NCBI RefSeq assembly: GCF_954871325.1
Contig: NC_088779.1
Location: 9,798,846 to 9,862,845, forward strand
Length of the DNA stretch: 64,000 nt
From: Gordionus sp. m RMFG-2023
Taxonomy: Eukaryota > Nematomorpha > Gordioida > Chordodea > Parachordodidae
Direction of reading: 5' to 3'
Shown: in pieces, positions 11,213 through 22,887 of the stretch
Position numbering within the stretch: position 1 is the stretch's first letter
How the letters are laid out: every line of letters starts with the position of its first letter
Translations under genes and position numbers: made by a program
Notes under the pieces: model-generated
What the model saw: the letters and a program-made list of their open reading frames with translations, nothing else
Database searches by the model: none
What the model was told of the DNA's origin: nothing

Positions 11213-12642
11213 TTGAAAAATTTCATAAATAATTGTAGCAAATAATTTTATAATGAGAATAAAATATATTTTCGAAGCTTTTATAATAAAATTTTTAACA
11301 ATCAAATTCTATTTATAATGATTGCTAGGCAAATGATTATGAATTATTACAAATTTAAATCACATATGAAATTAGAAGGAATAATTCGAAAGGCGTTTAA
11401 TTTCCTAATTTTTGTGATTTAAATTTTTAGTTATTTAATATTAATATTTTTCTTATTAAGTAATTTGTAGTTTTTATCTAAATTATATATTTGAAATATA
11501 TAAATTAGTCATTTAGCTTAGCAATGATGTACATAATATTTTACAATTTTTGCAGAAGTTTGCGTTGAATTAACAAAATCCCCTAAATTATTCATCATTC
11601 GTGTTTCAAATAATTAAAAAAAATATAATAAAACTCATAGTTTTGAAAATAAAATTTGATGAAAAGGAATTTTTAAATTTGCCATATAATTGAAAACCTA
11701 GGTTTTATATTATTAAATTGATTTTTGGGAAAAAATAATTATGAAGTATAAAATATGGTATAGCAATAGTCAATAAAATTTAGAAAATCATAATAGGAGT
11801 TGTAGTAGCGGCTAGCAGACTTCTGTCCTTCATCTCTAATAGAATTTCGTTTTTCTTAAATTTTTTTTTTCAAATGTCGCTACTATATAATATTAATATT
11901 TCATATATTATATTTTGTTATCAAATATAAGCAATGATTTAATTGTTCCTCGCGATAGAACAAATTAACATATTTACCATAACAGTAATAGGGATATAGT
12001 ATCCATTAGCTATAAATGTGGTGAGATAATCCATCTAAAATCTAAGAAAGTTTCATTATATATAATATATTATTTTCCTATATTAAATTCTAATAGTCGC
12101 GAATGATTTCTAGAACTCGTGCCGAACAATTTGCTCAAGGTTTTATGAGTCTGGCAAAAAATATAATATATATTTTCATATTTTTGTCAGTGAAATTCTT
12201 TTTAAGGACAAGTAGGTTTTCGGAAACATGAAAGGTCTCGTGATCAGACACAATTAATATTCGAGTAAAAAAATCCTTATAAAATGCTAACAACAGTCTA
12301 GGCAAGAAAAAGATTTTTAAAGCTAAATAATATCAGCTATATACAATACAATAGCAATTTCCACATCCTATTTTTTTTTGTTCAATACTATCTATAACAT
12401 ATATAATAACAGAATAAATAAAGAGCCTATATTTATTTGTTAATATTTAATAATTTTTTTCTTGACATCGGATTCCAAATATTTAGCTAAATTTATCAAT
12501 ATATAATGTTAATTTATTAAAGAGATGTATATTCAATGATGGTAGCGCAAAACTTAAGTAAAAATAATGCAATATGTATAGGAAACTAAATATATGATAT
12601 TTGTTGTTGTAAAATTACAACCGCATAATGTTTAATTTATAC

Positions 12643-12722
12643 CTGTCCGGTATATCCAATTTTATAGAGTTATGATCGATATCTCCGAGATCTTCTACTC
12701 TCGTTTTAAAGCAATTCAGATT
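12643..12722 (-). pseudogene. Small repeated exon, unit 4 (acceptor lost)
   Basis: Homologous to the other small exons; reads NLNCFKTRVEDLGDIDHNSI then KLDIPDR, with the donor GACAG|GTATAA. As in unit 3 the acceptor AG has become AA. Confidence 0.42.
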
Positions 12723-12945
12723 TTTGAAAAATTTCATGATATATAATTGTATGTATCAAATAATTTTATGAGAATAAAATTTATTTTCGAAGCTTTTATA
12801 ATAAAATTTTTTAACAATCATGTTCTACTAATAGTGATTTTTAGGCAAATGATTATGAATTATTACAAATTTAAATCACATATAAAATTAGAAGTTATAA
12901 TTTGAATGGCGTTTGATTTCCTAACTTTTGTGATTTATGATCAGG

Positions 12946-13315
12946 GTTGCAAGATTATAATTAATTTATCCTTTTGAAACCTGGTTCCAAGATATATCTA
13001 AAATTGTTAAATATCGTGTAAATTGTTTTTTATATATTATAATTAAGGTTTTTCTGGATATGTCTTTCACTAAAAATTATTCCTATCATTAGAATGTGTC
13101 AAAACAAACCATCAATTGAACATTACATTTATCCGATATGATTTTTCAGTATGGGATCTCATGTTAAAAAAGTAAATTATAAAAGACAATATCATATAAC
13201 AGGCCTATCCGACAGTTTTTCATTGTGCATTAAAACTGTTAAAATAACGAATTCGGCACTTGCCATCCCCCAGTACTAAAAAAATAAATACCTACTATCG
13301 ATAATATCTGTTCCA
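12946..13315. other. AT-rich sequence after the tandem array
   Basis: Contains CAGGGTTGCAAGATTATAAT at about 12954, which resembles a hAT left end, but no matching right end was found. No gene seen. Confidence 0.35.
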
Positions 13316-13450
13316 ACTAGAGATCTGCAAAGTTAGGCCCGGCCCGTACCCGGCCCCTCGGGTCTAATTTTATTTATAATAATCAAATTCGGGCCGGGCC
13401 TAATATTTTTTAAAAAAATTCGGGCCGGGTCGGGTCGGACCTTGGAAATT
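13316..13450. mobile_element. GC-rich hAT miniature end (one end visible)
   Basis: Starts TAGAGATCTGCAAAGTTAGG and continues with GGCCCGGCCCG-type blocks in both orientations, in strong contrast to the AT-rich surroundings. The left end matches the outer end of the complete elements at 22676-22879 and 51683-51874 (CAGAGACCTGC, then GGCC/CCGG blocks). I could not find the right end, so the copy is probably truncated. Confidence 0.6.
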
Positions 13451-14031
13451 TTTTTAAAATATATCTAAATTTATCAATTTTATATTGAATTTTTTATGTA
13501 AAATAAAAATATTTGATTTTATTTATTGAAACTAAACGACATAAATTTTTTTTAATCAGTCAATAAGGGTGTCAAAATAAATTATGTAGTTCACAAATAA
13601 TTGGATAGTTTCCCACCTAACTGCTATTAAGAAATTATATATAAAAAAGCATAAAAATGGCCAGATATATAAATCGGTAATGCTTTGCAATACCATAACC
13701 TTAACAGATTTTAGATGAAAATTATCGTGAAATATAATAAGCAGTAATTTAATTTCTTCAAAGACGTGCTCAAATATTTTTAAAATTTTTTTTATTTTTT
13801 AACCAATTATATTTACCTTTTGCCAGTTGTCACTACCATTTGAAGGGATTTTGGCTCTGAAGATGTAAATTTTAAATTAGGCCGTAATATAACAAACTGG
13901 AGATCCCAATTAATGCTTTTGTCTCTTTATTTTAATAAGATATTTGTATCTGTATCGAAGATACTTTATTTTCAAAAGAATTATATTATTTTTTTATTTT
14001 CTTGACAAAAGATACATATATAGGTACTATT
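13451..14031. other. AT-rich sequence, no gene seen
   Basis: No open frame or repeat boundary recognised between the GC-rich hAT end and the LTR relic. Confidence 0.4.
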
Positions 14032-15405
14032 GTAACGACTAGTATTGAACATTGACATAAAAAAAATCATTCTATAGTTTCTGAATGAATTGATTGTGAA
14101 CATATTGTATTGAATATATGCTTTTTATGATTATGTGAATGTATATGTATGATGTTTATAATATAAATAAATGAGGAAATTAGATGTTATTGTGGTGAAT
14201 GGATTATGGTATGGTATCTTAATAGAAAACCCTGATTATATGAATGATTGATGGAAATTTTGGATCATAGAAATGTGAATGTTATGTTGTTAAAATAGTA
14301 TGGCGATCTTAATAAAGAATGATTGGTGATACTGAAATATAGGTCATGCTTGTTAAATTTAAAATAGTTTGAATAAATTACATACAAGAAAGTATACTAT
14401 TATAGAATATGTGAATGACTAAATTAAAACAATGTTATGGGTATAATTGAAAATTAATTTTGTACCTTATTGTAAAATGAAATATAATTAAATAAATGAA
14501 TATTAATTTTAAAAATTTTAAGATGATGTATGTTGTCGAAAAATTATTAATAAATATGGGAACTTAAATGAAAAATATTGAGATTATTAGAATTTGACTG
14601 AATTTGGGGAAATGTCATTAAATCTGATTACAATAAATTGAATTTATGTGGATACTAATGGTAAGAGTGACATTTACATGAAAATTGGGTTTAGTAGGAT
14701 AATTGATCCTTGGTAAATAATGAATATTGTTGAAAATCGATGCTGTTAAAAGAAAACCTGGTTAATTAAGATATAATTATAAAATTAAGGCTATGAGCTA
14801 GAAGCCATAGTCGTATTACAATCCTCTATTCAGATTAAAATTAGATTAGGTGTGGTCCATCGAAGATATTCGAGGGGAGTTGCCCAGCAGATTCAATCTA
14901 AAATGAGACAGTCAGGCCCAGCGATATGGACAAGTGAAGATACCTATGAAGTTAATGATAATAAGGAGGAGGATTTGGAAACTGGAGTAAATTGGTGGTG
15001 GTTACAATGAATGGTGGTTTAAGCGATAACGGACTGTTCAAGAACCATTCCCGTTTAACGCCTTATGGACTGTCCACATATTTACAATTGGTGACAGAGG
15101 TTGTTGCAGAATTGGGTAGGGTGATTAGTTGCCGTGTAAGCGATAACGGGATCATCTAGGACTTTTTAGCGTTAAATTTGGGACCACAAGTTTTACTATT
15201 GCATGATAATGTTTTGGAATGGACAAAGGAGATAGGGAAGGGTTTAATAACTAGCTACCGAACATGACATGAAAAAAGAACTTCATCCATATAGATGAAG
15301 TTACCAATGAATTGATTATGAATGTTTTGCTTTGAATCTATGTTTAGTATTTATGATTATGTGAATATATATGATGTTCTTAATATTAATAAATGAACAA
15401 ATTAG
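14032..15405 (+). mobile_element. Eroded LTR-retroelement relic
   Basis: A possible LTR starts TGTAACGACTAG at 14032 and ends ATTTACA near 15087, where ATTGGTGACAGAGG follows in the manner of a primer-binding site. About 150 bp with homology to the start of that LTR recur at roughly 15250-15405, for example TTATGATTATGTGAATATATATGATG against TTATGATTATGTGAATGTATATG. This suggests a 5' LTR, a very short leftover of internal sequence and a truncated 3' LTR. Copies are well diverged, so the insertion is old. No coding capacity remains. The family is uncertain; the boundary sequence fits Gypsy-like elements. Confidence 0.45.
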
Positions 15406-15869
15406 CACCTGTTAAATTTTTTTATTTTTTGCTTAAAAGATTTAATAATTACACATAACCTTATATTTTTAAAGAATTCTTTTATTAATTTCCAATGACA
15501 TTATTATATGTCATTGTTAACTGCTTTTCTCTTTCCTGTCGTCATATTTCAAAAATATGGATAAAGTATACAGTACACAAAATTTAACTTGAAAATTTAC
15601 AACCTATATCAAGATAAATAAATTACAACACCAAGATAAAATAAGTAAGGCAAAAATTTTGCAAGTTTGGTTTGTATATCTAAAATCGAGGTAATTGTTG
15701 TAACTGTTGAAAAAAAGAAGAAATAAATTTAATATAATACATCAAATGTCAGTTATTTTCTGACAGGGAAATTAAGTTTTCCTTGGGGGAAGAAGAGGAG
15801 ATAGGGATCACGGGGTGTGTTTCATTGTTCGGAAAAACCCGTAGTTGGAGATTGGGAGATATTGGATTA

Positions 15870-15953
15870 GATGTCAGCTGTGGACCTTTGGATGTCAGCT
15901 GTGGACCTTTGGATGTCAGCTGTGGACCTTTGGATGTCAGCTGTGGACCTTTG
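15870..15953 (+). repeat. 21-bp tandem repeat in 5' LTR, four copies
   Basis: Four exact copies of GATGTCAGCTGTGGACCTTT plus G. The 3' LTR has only two copies (18232-18273), followed by about 25 bp absent from the 5' LTR. Translations over this repeat are repetitive artefacts. Confidence 0.95.
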
Positions 15954-16640
15954 ATATGTTATATTTTTCTACATATTTTATGTTAGATTGTTGTGGTTTT
16001 ATTGGAAATAAAGATAATTATGTTAAATATGGATCGTCGTTAATGGTCAATGGTATTTATTTAATATTATTAGAAAGAATTATTTTGGGTTGTTAAGTTA
16101 TATAATTGAGAGTAAAGGGCATTTTTATTATATTTAAGGTAACTTGTAATATTGGTGCCATGACCAGGATCGGATCTATCTAGGGATTAATGTGAAATCA
16201 CAACGCAAGTACTAAAAAAAAACTATAGTGAGATTAAGGATTGAGTTTAAAAATTTCTATACTTTTATATTTAACTTTAAAAGGTGTAAGATAGAAAGTA
16301 TGTAATGAGTATTAGGCAGAAATATGGAAATAAGATCAGGAATTTAAGACAGTAATATTTGGTATATTATCTTATGTCTAGATGTATATGGTACATATAA
16401 TTTTGATCATTATTTGGTATGCCTTAAAACTCATTGAATGGTGTTATAGGTATTCCGTCATAGGAAGCTGAAAGACCTCATGAACAGCAGGACAGAAAGG
16501 ATTGTTAAATATTTAAATATGTGAAATTTATGAAAATATATATGGATATAGACTTTTGTAATAAAGTGTGTATTATTTAATTATGCTTTTTGGGTTTGTA
16601 AAGGGATGAATATGTATGGGATAATTTATTATTAATTAAG

Positions 16641-16750
16641 GTTAATATATTGCATAGGTAACATATGATATATTTAACTATGAATTATTATGTATAATGT
16701 TAATATATTGTATAGGTAACATATGATATATTTAATTATGAATGAGAATT
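16641..16750 (+). repeat. 58-bp tandem duplication inside LTR element
   Basis: GTTAATATATTG followed by ATAGGTAACATATGATATAT occurs at 16641 and again at 16699, giving a 58-bp period and just under two copies. It lies in the non-coding interior of the LTR element. Confidence 0.85.
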
Positions 16751-17910
16751 TGAAGGAATTGAAGTATGATGAAGTCAGAATAATATCTATAATGTTAGAT
16801 GTGGATAGTTATTTTGATTTAGTGTCTGCATTTAGTGTATATATAAATTGGATAGGAATTTGTATGATACATTAGATGGTGTATAATATTTTTTTTTCCA
16901 AATTATGAAATCTTTATATTTAATATATATATTTTTTTTTTAAATTATAAATTTTTATAAGAAGTTTTATTTGCAATTATTATATTATTTGTGTGGTATG
17001 CAATGATGTGAAGGGAAAATATTTTTACAGATAAGGTCAGCCCGTGTTGAGGGGTATGCCTTGAGGTGAAAATATTGTTTAGTTTGCATACTGGAGAAAG
17101 TTTTTTTTTTGGTGTAAATTTTTTTTGTAAATTTATGCTGCATAATACATTTTTTTTATTTTTGTAATAATTTTATAGCACATCACATTTTACTATTTAA
17201 TTATGAACATATTTTTTAAAGAAAAACTCAAATTATTTTATATTGTGAAGGTATATTAAAAATTCTTTACATATATACCATATAGCCCATTATATTCTCA
17301 ATTGTTGTTATTTTGCATTCTACATTTTTGTGAATTTGTGCTAACTGTGATGACAGAGTTAGGTAGAAATGGTATATTTTTCTTAGGATACTGAGTAATT
17401 CCTAGATGGGAAATATTGTATTTTCTACGTATTATATTTGTTCCTTCATATAAAATATTAAATGTATTTGTATATGGATATATTGTAATTTTAGGTAGAA
17501 TCTTTGTTTGGCAGAGTTTCGCAATTATTTGTAATACCTAAGGATGGATTTTTCTATTCATTTTAGGAAATATTTACATAAATGTAGCTTTGTTTTTTTT
17601 ACATGACAGAAGGAAAATTACATGTGTTGAAATTGCATTTCACACACAGACAATATGTTCACATTACATTATTATATGTAATATCATTATTTCTTAATTA
17701 CCATGAATCATATCCAAATAATGTGTATTATAGCTCATATTTCCCAAATGTCTTAAAATGAATGAATTATTATGTTTTGCTGATATTACATTGTCCATAT
17801 TAATGTTGCATAGATTATAAATGCAGATACCCCAATGTACAGGTCATTATATATTATAAATCATCATAAGGGAAGACGATTCGACAAATTCCCTGAACGT
17901 CTTCAAGGCG

Positions 17911-18013
17911 TCTCGATACAATTCAAAAAGGTGATTCGATACAATTCAAAGAGGAGATTCGATACAATTCAAAGGGGTGATTCGATACAATTCAAAGAGG
18001 TGATTCGATACAA
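17911..18013 (+). repeat. 23-bp tandem repeat near 3' end of LTR interior
   Basis: GATTCGATACAATTCAAAGA-type units repeat with a 23-bp period from 17933, with a more diverged unit before them and a truncated one after. They lie just upstream of the polypurine tract. Confidence 0.9.
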
Positions 18014-18501
18014 CAACACCACAGAGAGAGGGACGCTGGGCTTGTGAAGGGTGGGCGTGTTGTAACTGTTGAAAAAAAGAAGAAATAAATTTAATATAAT
18101 ACATCAAATGTCAGTTATTTTCTGACAGGGAAATTAAGTTTTCCTTGGGGGAAGAAGAGGAGATAGGGATCACGGGGTGTGTTTCATTGTTCGGAAAAAC
18201 CCGTAGTTGGAGATTGGGAGATATTGGATTAGATGTCAGCTGTGGACCTTTGGATGTCAGCTGTGGACCTTTGAGAAATGAAGAATTGGATAATTATATT
18301 ATGTTATATTTTTCTACATATTTTATGTTAGATTGTTGTGGTTTTATTGGAAATAAAGATAATTATGTTAAATATGGATCGTCGTTAATGGTCAATGGTA
18401 TTTATTTAATATTATTAGAAAGAATTATTTTGGGTTGTTAAGTTATATAATTGAGAGTAAAGGGCATTTTTATTATATTTAAGGTAACTTGTAATAGTAA
18501 T

Positions 18502-18985
18502 GACGAAGTTTGTTTCTTTGCAGATGTGCTGAATAACATAGGGATATCAATTTGGATAGTGAAGGTTAAGCATGGGAGGAAGACGTTCAAAGAACTGATG
18601 GATTCAAGGGATAGGAGTGTGTCCCTTGCGTTAAAGGAGATAGTTTATGCTATGTGAACGGTTATACGAGTACGAAGGATATAGATAATGGAGGCGAATC
18701 TATGACCTGAGAACAATGAGATGAATGTGTACAATATCCCTGAGAGATAAAAAAGTATGGAATTGCAAGAAAGGGTTAAAAATGAAGCAAAGGGGTCACA
18801 ATATAGAAATCTGAATGATTTAAAAATACTGAGAGGAAAGGACACGTGAAGGTTATACGAGTACGAAGGATATGGATGAGTGAGTGAAAAAGTATGGAAT
18901 TGCAAGAAAGGGTTAATAAAGCAAAGGGGTCATAATATAGAGGCCTGAATGGTTTAAACATAGTGAGAAAAAAAGGATACCAAGG
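18502..18985 (+). repeat. Tandem duplication of about 140 bp, next to LTR
   Basis: AAAAAGTATGGAATTGCAAG followed by AAAGGGTTAA starts at about 18748 and again at 18888. GGTTATACGAGTACGAAGGA occurs at 18660 and 18850. The array therefore holds roughly two and a half units of about 140-190 bp. The preceding 18502-18657 is open in one plus frame (DVLNNIGISIWIVKVKHGRK and onward), preceded by an acceptor-like TTTGTTTCTTTGCAG, but it shows no domain and its upstream part is cut by the LTR insertion. It may be a remnant of a larger repeat. Confidence 0.6.
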
Positions 18986-21900
18986 TTCATATTTATAAAA
19001 ATATTTTTCAAGATATTTTTAAAATAATTTCTTGCATTTTTTTAGAGATGTTCTACACTACAATTTTTTTTCATCTATAACAATGTTTTCATTTTTCAAG
19101 TTCCAAAAAATTTCCTAAGCTCAATTTTTCTATTTCTATTAGAGCCTTTAATGGTTGTGAACTAGAATTATTATTAGATTTTTTGAGTGTAAACCAAAAA
19201 TTGCTAGTTTTTATTTTAGACAGTCTTTAATAAAAGAAATAGATTTGCTTTTCCCCATGTCATCCTCCCCCCCCCTTTAAAGCTATGCATAAATAAAAAA
19301 ATGGAATATAAATATTTTTTTTAATTTTAGTGTAATCATTCATTTCATTTTCATAAAACCTAATTTTAGTTGTAAAGAAATAAATATAAATTTTTTTTAT
19401 TTTGATATAATAATTCATTTAATATGATAGATTTTTATGTAAAAAATTTTTCAGTTTAATAATTAAAGTAGTAGAGGTATAGTTTGGAAATTAATGCTTG
19501 CGATTTTATTTCTTGGGTTTAGATTTTCATTCCCAGTATTTAAAAAAAAATGCATGTTTCGAAACAGATAAAAAAAAATAAAAGGGTAAATTAATAATGA
19601 AGCATTATTAATAGATAAGTCAAGTTGCCAAAAATTAATTCATTCTATCTTTATCTTCTTAGCGACCGATAACATATTATTCTTCCTTCTTTAATCGCTA
19701 TCTCACTTGCAAACTCCTACCACTTGATTTTTTGCATTTTTATGACTATTTCCTAGATGTTCTCCTATGGAGATCCCTATTATTTAACTAACTTAACAAT
19801 AGGCAACAAAAGTTAGCTATAACACGAACGGAGCGGGTAAGCCAAATTTTGCCCAACTTTCTCAATTATTATATAAGGCTTTTATATTGATTGATCGTTT
19901 TTTTATATTCCAATTCATAGTTATTATAATATAAGTTCAGAATTTAGAACTGGAACCCTCGAAACCTGGAGAAGTGTAGGAACAACCAGAACCCACAAAT
20001 TTCTAGGAACCAAAATATTTTCATGAACAGGTTCAGATTTCAGAGTTTGAAACCCGAACTTTCGAAACCGTAAAAAAATCTAAAACCCGGCAATCAGATT
20101 ATCTTTAAAACAATTGTAGGAAACGGATTTAAAAAATATTTAGAATAGGAACCATATTTTTGGTTCATTCAGATTCTAAGAAATATTATTCTAAGGGGGC
20201 TTTTTAAAAAATTAAGATCTAAATCCCATAGACATGATTCTTCTTAAAAAAATTATTGATATTCCGATACTTTTAATCTAATATATAAAAAAATAAATAA
20301 TATTAAATTAATTTTAATTAAGCATTAAAAAAATATGAAGTTATTATACTTTATTTTTATCTTTCAAAAAATATTTTAAATGTGACATAATGTTATCTAA
20401 CGACTTTTTCATCTTTGTAATGTAATTTAAAATATTTATTTTATTCTATATATTTTATATAAAATATAATAAAAATTTTATTTATTTAAATAATTGTTAT
20501 TTGCCTCAAAGGAGAATCTTAGCGTTAAGATTTATTTTTCGAATAATTATATCATCTTGCTATATTTTATATAAATTAAATTATAAAAAATAAAACTAAA
20601 TTTTTATTTTAAAAAAAATGAAAATAAATGTCACATTTAAGAAGGTAATAAATAAAAATCATTTATTAAAGAAGAATTGGTTAATTAACTATCAATAATA
20701 AAGGAGATCGTTAAAATTTTATGGGATAAATTTAATAAATTTTACATTTAAATATATTGAAGGCTAAATTATACATGAATTATCTTTCTTTATTTAAATA
20801 TGTAATTTTATCAATAATTAAATTAAAAGGTAATAATCTATTACATGAATTAGTAATAAAAAAAAGAAGATTAAATAGATATTAAAATTCTTTTTTACAA
20901 CCTGAAACGACTTTTCAAAATAAATTCTAATGAAAAATCGTTAATATTATTATTATGACTCCGATTGAAATAGATTTAATATCAAAAATTGCCGTTTTTA
21001 TTGGATTCATTCTATTCTACGCTAAGATCACATATTCCATTGGAATGAAAGGTTAGGCTTGTATACATTAGGAAAGTTATAATTATTATTTATTATAAAA
21101 AAAAGTTAGCCAAATTAAAAAATAGTAATTTGAATTTATAAATTATAGCGCATATTTTGTAATAGGCTATTTATGGAGAAGGAAATATGTCCCTTTTAAT
21201 TAAAGAGCATCACATCAATATATTTAGAGAATATATATACAGGGATTATCTATTCTTCACAATATGGGATATAATGTTTTAGAAATAATAAAACAAGATA
21301 TATTTCCAGACAAAACATTGTATATGATCTCAAGCTAAGAAAAGAGTTATATAAGTTTATTCTAAAACAAATCATTATAAGCGATTATTTAAATTTTCTC
21401 AACCATTTAATGTAAATGAGAGACATGTTTGGCCAGGGATTCTGAGTTGGGTATCGAAATTTGGCTCCATTAATTGGGTAAATATTATAATTTTACATAT
21501 TCTGAACCTTTTTTTAGATTATGTTGAAAAAAGTTATGAGGTTAATAATTATGATAAACTGCTGTCAGGGAATGGAAAGAACTGGCCTTATGATTGGCAT
21601 CGTTAATTAACCAGGTCGAGTCTAACCATCCGACTTACTTAGAGCATCTAGTGGTAAAAAATATATATCTCGACATTCGAGTTAAATCTGTATTTAATAT
21701 TTGCAATCATAGATGTAGTAAATAAAATGTTAAATATATTACATTTCTAAATTCTAAACATTTTGAATAAATATTTTAAAAAACAAATTTGATTTAAAAA
21801 GGATTAAAAAGATAATAGAAAAATAAATTAAATATACAAAGAAAAAATTGTAAAACAAAGATTATTAATGTATCATTTAAAAACTTTAAGGATAAATTTC

Positions 21901-22667
21901 TGTATAAAACATTTTTTATTATATTCATTTAAGTTATTTTACATTTTTTTAAAGTTAAGTATCTTTGTATAACAACATTGCGATTCTAACATTATTTGAC
22001 CTTTAACTAATAATAAAATATTTACCATTAAATTATAATATATTTAAAAATCATAATAATATAAAGTATACTACTCAAATATATATTATAAATAGTTAAA
22101 AAGAGAATAGTCACTTCTTTATATATTCCCCAAACATTTATTTGTGTAATACATAATACATTAAAATATCACTGAATAAATAAGGTGTATTTTAAGAAGA
22201 AAAGAAATATATTTATCATTGTGTATGCGTGCATTACTATTATAAATATGTTATAATAATTTATTATATGATTTTAAAACAGTGATTAGAAATTATAATA
22301 TTTTTTTTCAAAAGTCAAACTTATTAACAATCATATATCTTTTGTATTATAAAAAATATTCAAAAAAAACTTTAAATGTTTTATGGAGATTTTTTTTTTA
22401 AAATTAGATCTTGCTCTTAATTAATAATGATTTAGCTTATCAATATTTTGATATTATCAATCAGTGGTGTCACTAGGTGAGATTTGAAAGTGTCCTTAGC
22501 ATATGCTACCATTTATATACTTTATAATTTATCAACAATATATATCTTCTCTAATTTTTCCATCAAAGACTTCAATTATTAAGTCACGATTCACCAAAGC
22601 AAATCACGAAAATATTAATTAATTTCTATAACTAATAATATATATTGTGTCCAATCACTTAAGAAAT
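18986..22667. other. Long AT-rich stretch, no gene seen
   Basis: Stops crowd all six frames. Between 19920 and 20165 there are scattered GAACC/GGTTC-type words (AACTGGAACCCTCGAAACC, AACAGGTTCAGATTTC) that resemble worn non-autonomous transposon interiors, also seen at 49.97-50.16 and 59.95-60.5 kb. No bounded element or exon could be supported. Confidence 0.4.
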
Positions 22668-22887
22668 ATAAATACCGGAGAGGCCTGTCTTCTAAATATA
22701 CCTGGGCCGGGCCTATTTTTAAAAAAAAGCATTGGGTCGAAAATCGAATATTTTAAATCCCCATTATTTAGCTATAAAAATTCTGAATAAATGTAATATA
22801 TTTTAAAATAATTCAGGCCGAGCCGAAATTTTTATAAGGAAATCCGGGTCAGGCCATGAAAAAGCTTTGCAGGTCTCTGACAAATAC
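22668..22887. mobile_element. GC-rich hAT miniature (MITE), 204 bp
   Basis: The element is 22676-22879. Its right end read inward is CAGAGACCTGCAAAGC, its left end CGGAGAGGCCTGTC, and GGGCCGGGCC / GGCCGAGCC blocks sit inside both ends. The flanks ATAAATAC (22668-22675) and ACAAATAC (22880-22887) agree at seven of eight positions, as expected of a hAT 8-bp target duplication. It has no coding capacity. Confidence 0.8.

Larger units (their letters stand above)
6395..12945 (-). repeat. Four diverged tandem units, each with a small exon
   Basis: About four units repeat in the same order and orientation: roughly 6395-8890, 8890-10050, 10050-11750 and 11750-12945. Shared landmarks on the plus strand are a segment like AGCAGACTTTCGGCCC followed by CTCTAATAGAA, then ATCCATTAGCTATAA, AAGGACAAATA...CTCGG, AATGCTAACAACAGTCTAGG, TTCAATGATGGTAGCGCAAA, AGCATAATGTTTAATTTTATACCT, the exon, and AAATTTAAATCACATA. 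Units 2 to 4 are closest to each other; unit 1 is more diverged and is enlarged by the second and third copies of the 3.6-kb coding block. The array looks like tandem duplication of part of a minus-strand gene. No full-length gene remains. Confidence 0.75.
15691..18501 (+). mobile_element. Non-autonomous LTR retrotransposon with 5-bp target duplication
   Basis: Two long direct repeats, 15696-16151 (456 bp) and 18058-18496 (439 bp), start TGTTGTAACTG and end TTGTAATA. A 5-bp duplication GTAAT flanks the whole (15691-15695 and 18497-18501). Directly after the first LTR lies TTGGTGCCATGACCAGGATC, a primer-binding-site-like sequence of the style seen in BEL/Pao elements, and a purine-rich GAAGGGTGGGCG precedes the second LTR. 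The 1.9-kb interior carries no gag or pol similarity that I can see, so it fits a TRIM/LARD-type element moved in trans. The two LTRs look identical apart from one repeat-number change and one short length difference, so the insertion is young. It looks structurally whole as a non-coding element. Confidence 0.9.

Noticed and set aside
13316-13450. CpG-island-type promoter
   Set aside because: The GC-rich blocks match the ends of the hAT miniatures at 22676 and 51683, and no gene follows.
15783-16096. Repetitive reading frames over the 5' LTR (and 18145-18441 in the 3' LTR)
   Set aside because: They translate the 21-bp LTR array and are present only because 21 is divisible by three; LTRs are not expected to code here.
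17835-18047. 70-codon frame with RRFDTIQRGDSIQF repeats
   Set aside because: Comes from the 23-bp tandem repeat (non-multiple of three, so the peptide frame drifts) inside a non-coding LTR element.
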